Source: an uncultured Eubacteriales bacterium
GTDB lineage: Bacteria > Bacillota > Clostridia > Oscillospirales > Acutalibacteraceae
DNA: 15,306 nt
Direction of reading: 5' to 3'
Assembly: GCA_934501135.1 (NCBI GenBank)
Contig: CAKSUE010000002.1
Location: forward strand, 1 to 15,306
The number at the start of each line of letters is the position of its first letter. Within the stretch, counting starts at the first letter, position 1. Below are positions 14,418 through 15,306 of the stretch, piece after piece. The notes under the pieces are model-generated. The model had not been told where the DNA came from. It saw nothing but the letters and a program-made list of their open reading frames with translations, and ran no database searches. The position numbers and the translations under genes were made by a program.

Positions 14418-15290
14418 ATGTCTAAAAACCTAACATCTAAAATTGAGAGCATGATGCCGCGATTTTCAAAAGGGCAAAAGCTCATAGCAAGTTATATTAT
14501 AGAAAATTATGATAAAGCAGCATTTATGACCGCCTTAAAACTAGGAGAAACTGTTGGTGTAAGTGAATCCACAGTTGTAAGATTTGCATATGAAATAGGA
14601 TTTGATGGTTATCCAAAGCTTCAAAAGGCTATTCAGGAAATGATTAGAAATAAACTTACATCTTTACAAAGAATTGAGGTTACAGAATCGAGAATAGGTA
14701 ATAGTGATATACTTGATTCTGTTCTTAGCCATGATATAGATAAAATAAAAAGAACTTTAGATGAAGTTTCTCGTAAAGACTTTTATGCTGCTGTTGATTC
14801 AATAGTATCAGCAAGAAAAATATATATTTTGGCGGCAAGAAGCTCAGCGGCACTTGCAAACTTTTTAGGGTTTTATTTTAATCTTATATTTGATAATGTT
14901 CTTGTTGTAAAGGCAACAAGTGAGACTGAAATATATGAACAACTATTTAGAATATCTAAAGAAGACATAATAATAGGAATAAGTTTTCCAAGATATTCAA
15001 GAATAGCAGTAAAAGCCATAGAATTTGCTTCAGATAGAGGAGCATCTGTAATATCAATGACAGATTGTCTGGATTCTCCCATGGTAAAGCCTGCAGACCA
15101 TGTCATTTTGGCACGAAGTGATATGGCATCAATAGTAGATTCTTTAGTTGCACCACTTAGTATGATAAATGCATTAATTGTAGCAACTGCGTTAAAGAAA
15201 AAAAGGGACGTTATAAATACTTTTAGAGAACTCGAAAATTTATGGGAACAGTATGAGGTTTATGAAAAGGCTGATGGTGAAGAATTTTGA
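14418..15290 (+). CDS. MurR/RpiR family transcriptional regulator (HTH plus SIS)
   Basis: 290 residues, from ATG 14418 with GCAGGAG at 14404-14410. Residues about 1-77 are an HTH_6 domain, with FSKGQKLIASYIIENYDKAA and the recognition segment VGVSESTVVRFAYEIGFDGY (47-66). Residues about 125-255 are an SIS sugar-phosphate isomerase fold, with AARSSAALANF (139-149) and the phosphate-loop-like GISFPRYSR (187-195). Family members sense phosphosugars such as MurNAc-6-P and act on nearby genes. No sugar-catabolic gene is visible here, so the ligand is unknown. It is 17 bases after thrS and may be on the same transcript. It ends in a TTGA overlap with a probable next gene. Confidence 0.93.
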   Translation: MSKNLTSKIESMMPRFSKGQKLIASYIIENYDKAAFMTALKLGETVGVSESTVVRFAYEIGFDGYPKLQKAIQEMIRNKLTSLQRIEVTESRIGNSDILDSVLSHDIDKIKRTLDEVSRKDFYAAVDSIVSARKIYILAARSSAALANFLGFYFNLIFDNVLVVKATSETEIYEQLFRISKEDIIIGISFPRYSRIAVKAIEFASDRGASVISMTDCLDSPMVKPADHVILARSDMASIVDSLVAPLSMINALIVATALKKKRDVINTFRELENLWEQYEVYEKADGEEF

Positions 15291-15306
15291 AAAATAAGGT
15301 AGATGT
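15287..15306 (+). CDS. Probable start of a further gene, truncated by the window
   Basis: A TTG at 15287 overlaps the regulator's stop codon, with GGTGA at 15276-15280 six bases upstream. The six complete codons read M-K-N-K-V-D. This resembles the start of an FAD/NAD(P)-binding oxidoreductase (MKxxxDVIIIGGG type), but only a few residues are available and the call is a guess from context. Confidence 0.35.

Noticed and set aside
1..15306. CRISPR array, transposon, prophage or toxin-antitoxin or defence cassette
   Set aside because: No regularly spaced repeats, transposase, integrase, terminal inverted repeats or recognisable defence genes were found on either strand.

Overview
The window is AT-rich, bacterial and gene-dense. 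Most genes lie on the + strand, with strong purine-rich ribosome binding sites and several GTG or TTG starts. A DUF4364-type gene, an alpha/beta-type small acid-soluble spore protein, a SigH-family sigma factor, a cohesin/cadherin-like surface protein and a Clostridia-style ThrRS together point to an endospore-forming member of the Clostridia (Bacillota). The exact family cannot be fixed from the sequence alone.

Layout. (1) 1-302, minus strand: 5' part of a DUF4364 winged-helix-like gene. It is transcribed away from a + strand group at 464-4207: a secreted, membrane-anchored protein with a cohesin-like and a cadherin-like domain, a cytoplasmic MORN-repeat protein, and a branched-chain aminotransferase (ilvE). 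This group ends at a clear terminator. (2) 4362-5443: a consensus sigma-A promoter, a SigH-like sigma factor, a 63-nt tRNA-like RNA element, and a small CxxC zinc-ribbon protein. A strong hairpin follows, shared with the convergent spore-protein gene (5442-5633, minus). (3) 5806-6115: a promoter, tRNA-Ser(TGA), tRNA-Ser(GCT) and a terminator. (4) 6207-10157: a complete potABCD spermidine/putrescine-type ABC transporter, with translational overlaps between potB/C and potC/D. (5) 10217-15306: an XRE-cupin regulator, an AMP-forming acyl-CoA synthetase, threonyl-tRNA synthetase, a MurR/RpiR-type regulator, and the probable first codons of a further gene at the right edge.

How the genes work together. 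PotABCD is a self-contained polyamine importer. The XRE-cupin protein just downstream has the PuuR-type architecture and is a reasonable candidate regulator of the importer or of the neighbouring acyl-CoA synthetase (inference). From potA to the window end all genes are on one strand with short gaps and no visible terminator, so long read-through transcripts are possible. SigH and the spore protein reflect the sporulation lifestyle.

Most of the window is ordinary housekeeping and transport. The items most worth a second look are the compact tRNA-like element between sigH and the zinc-ribbon gene, the cohesin-like/MORN gene pair, a PotD that appears to be held by a C-terminal membrane helix instead of a lipid anchor, and non-classical residues in the ThrRS active site. 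I did not find a CRISPR array, prophage, transposon or an obviously new multi-gene defence system.
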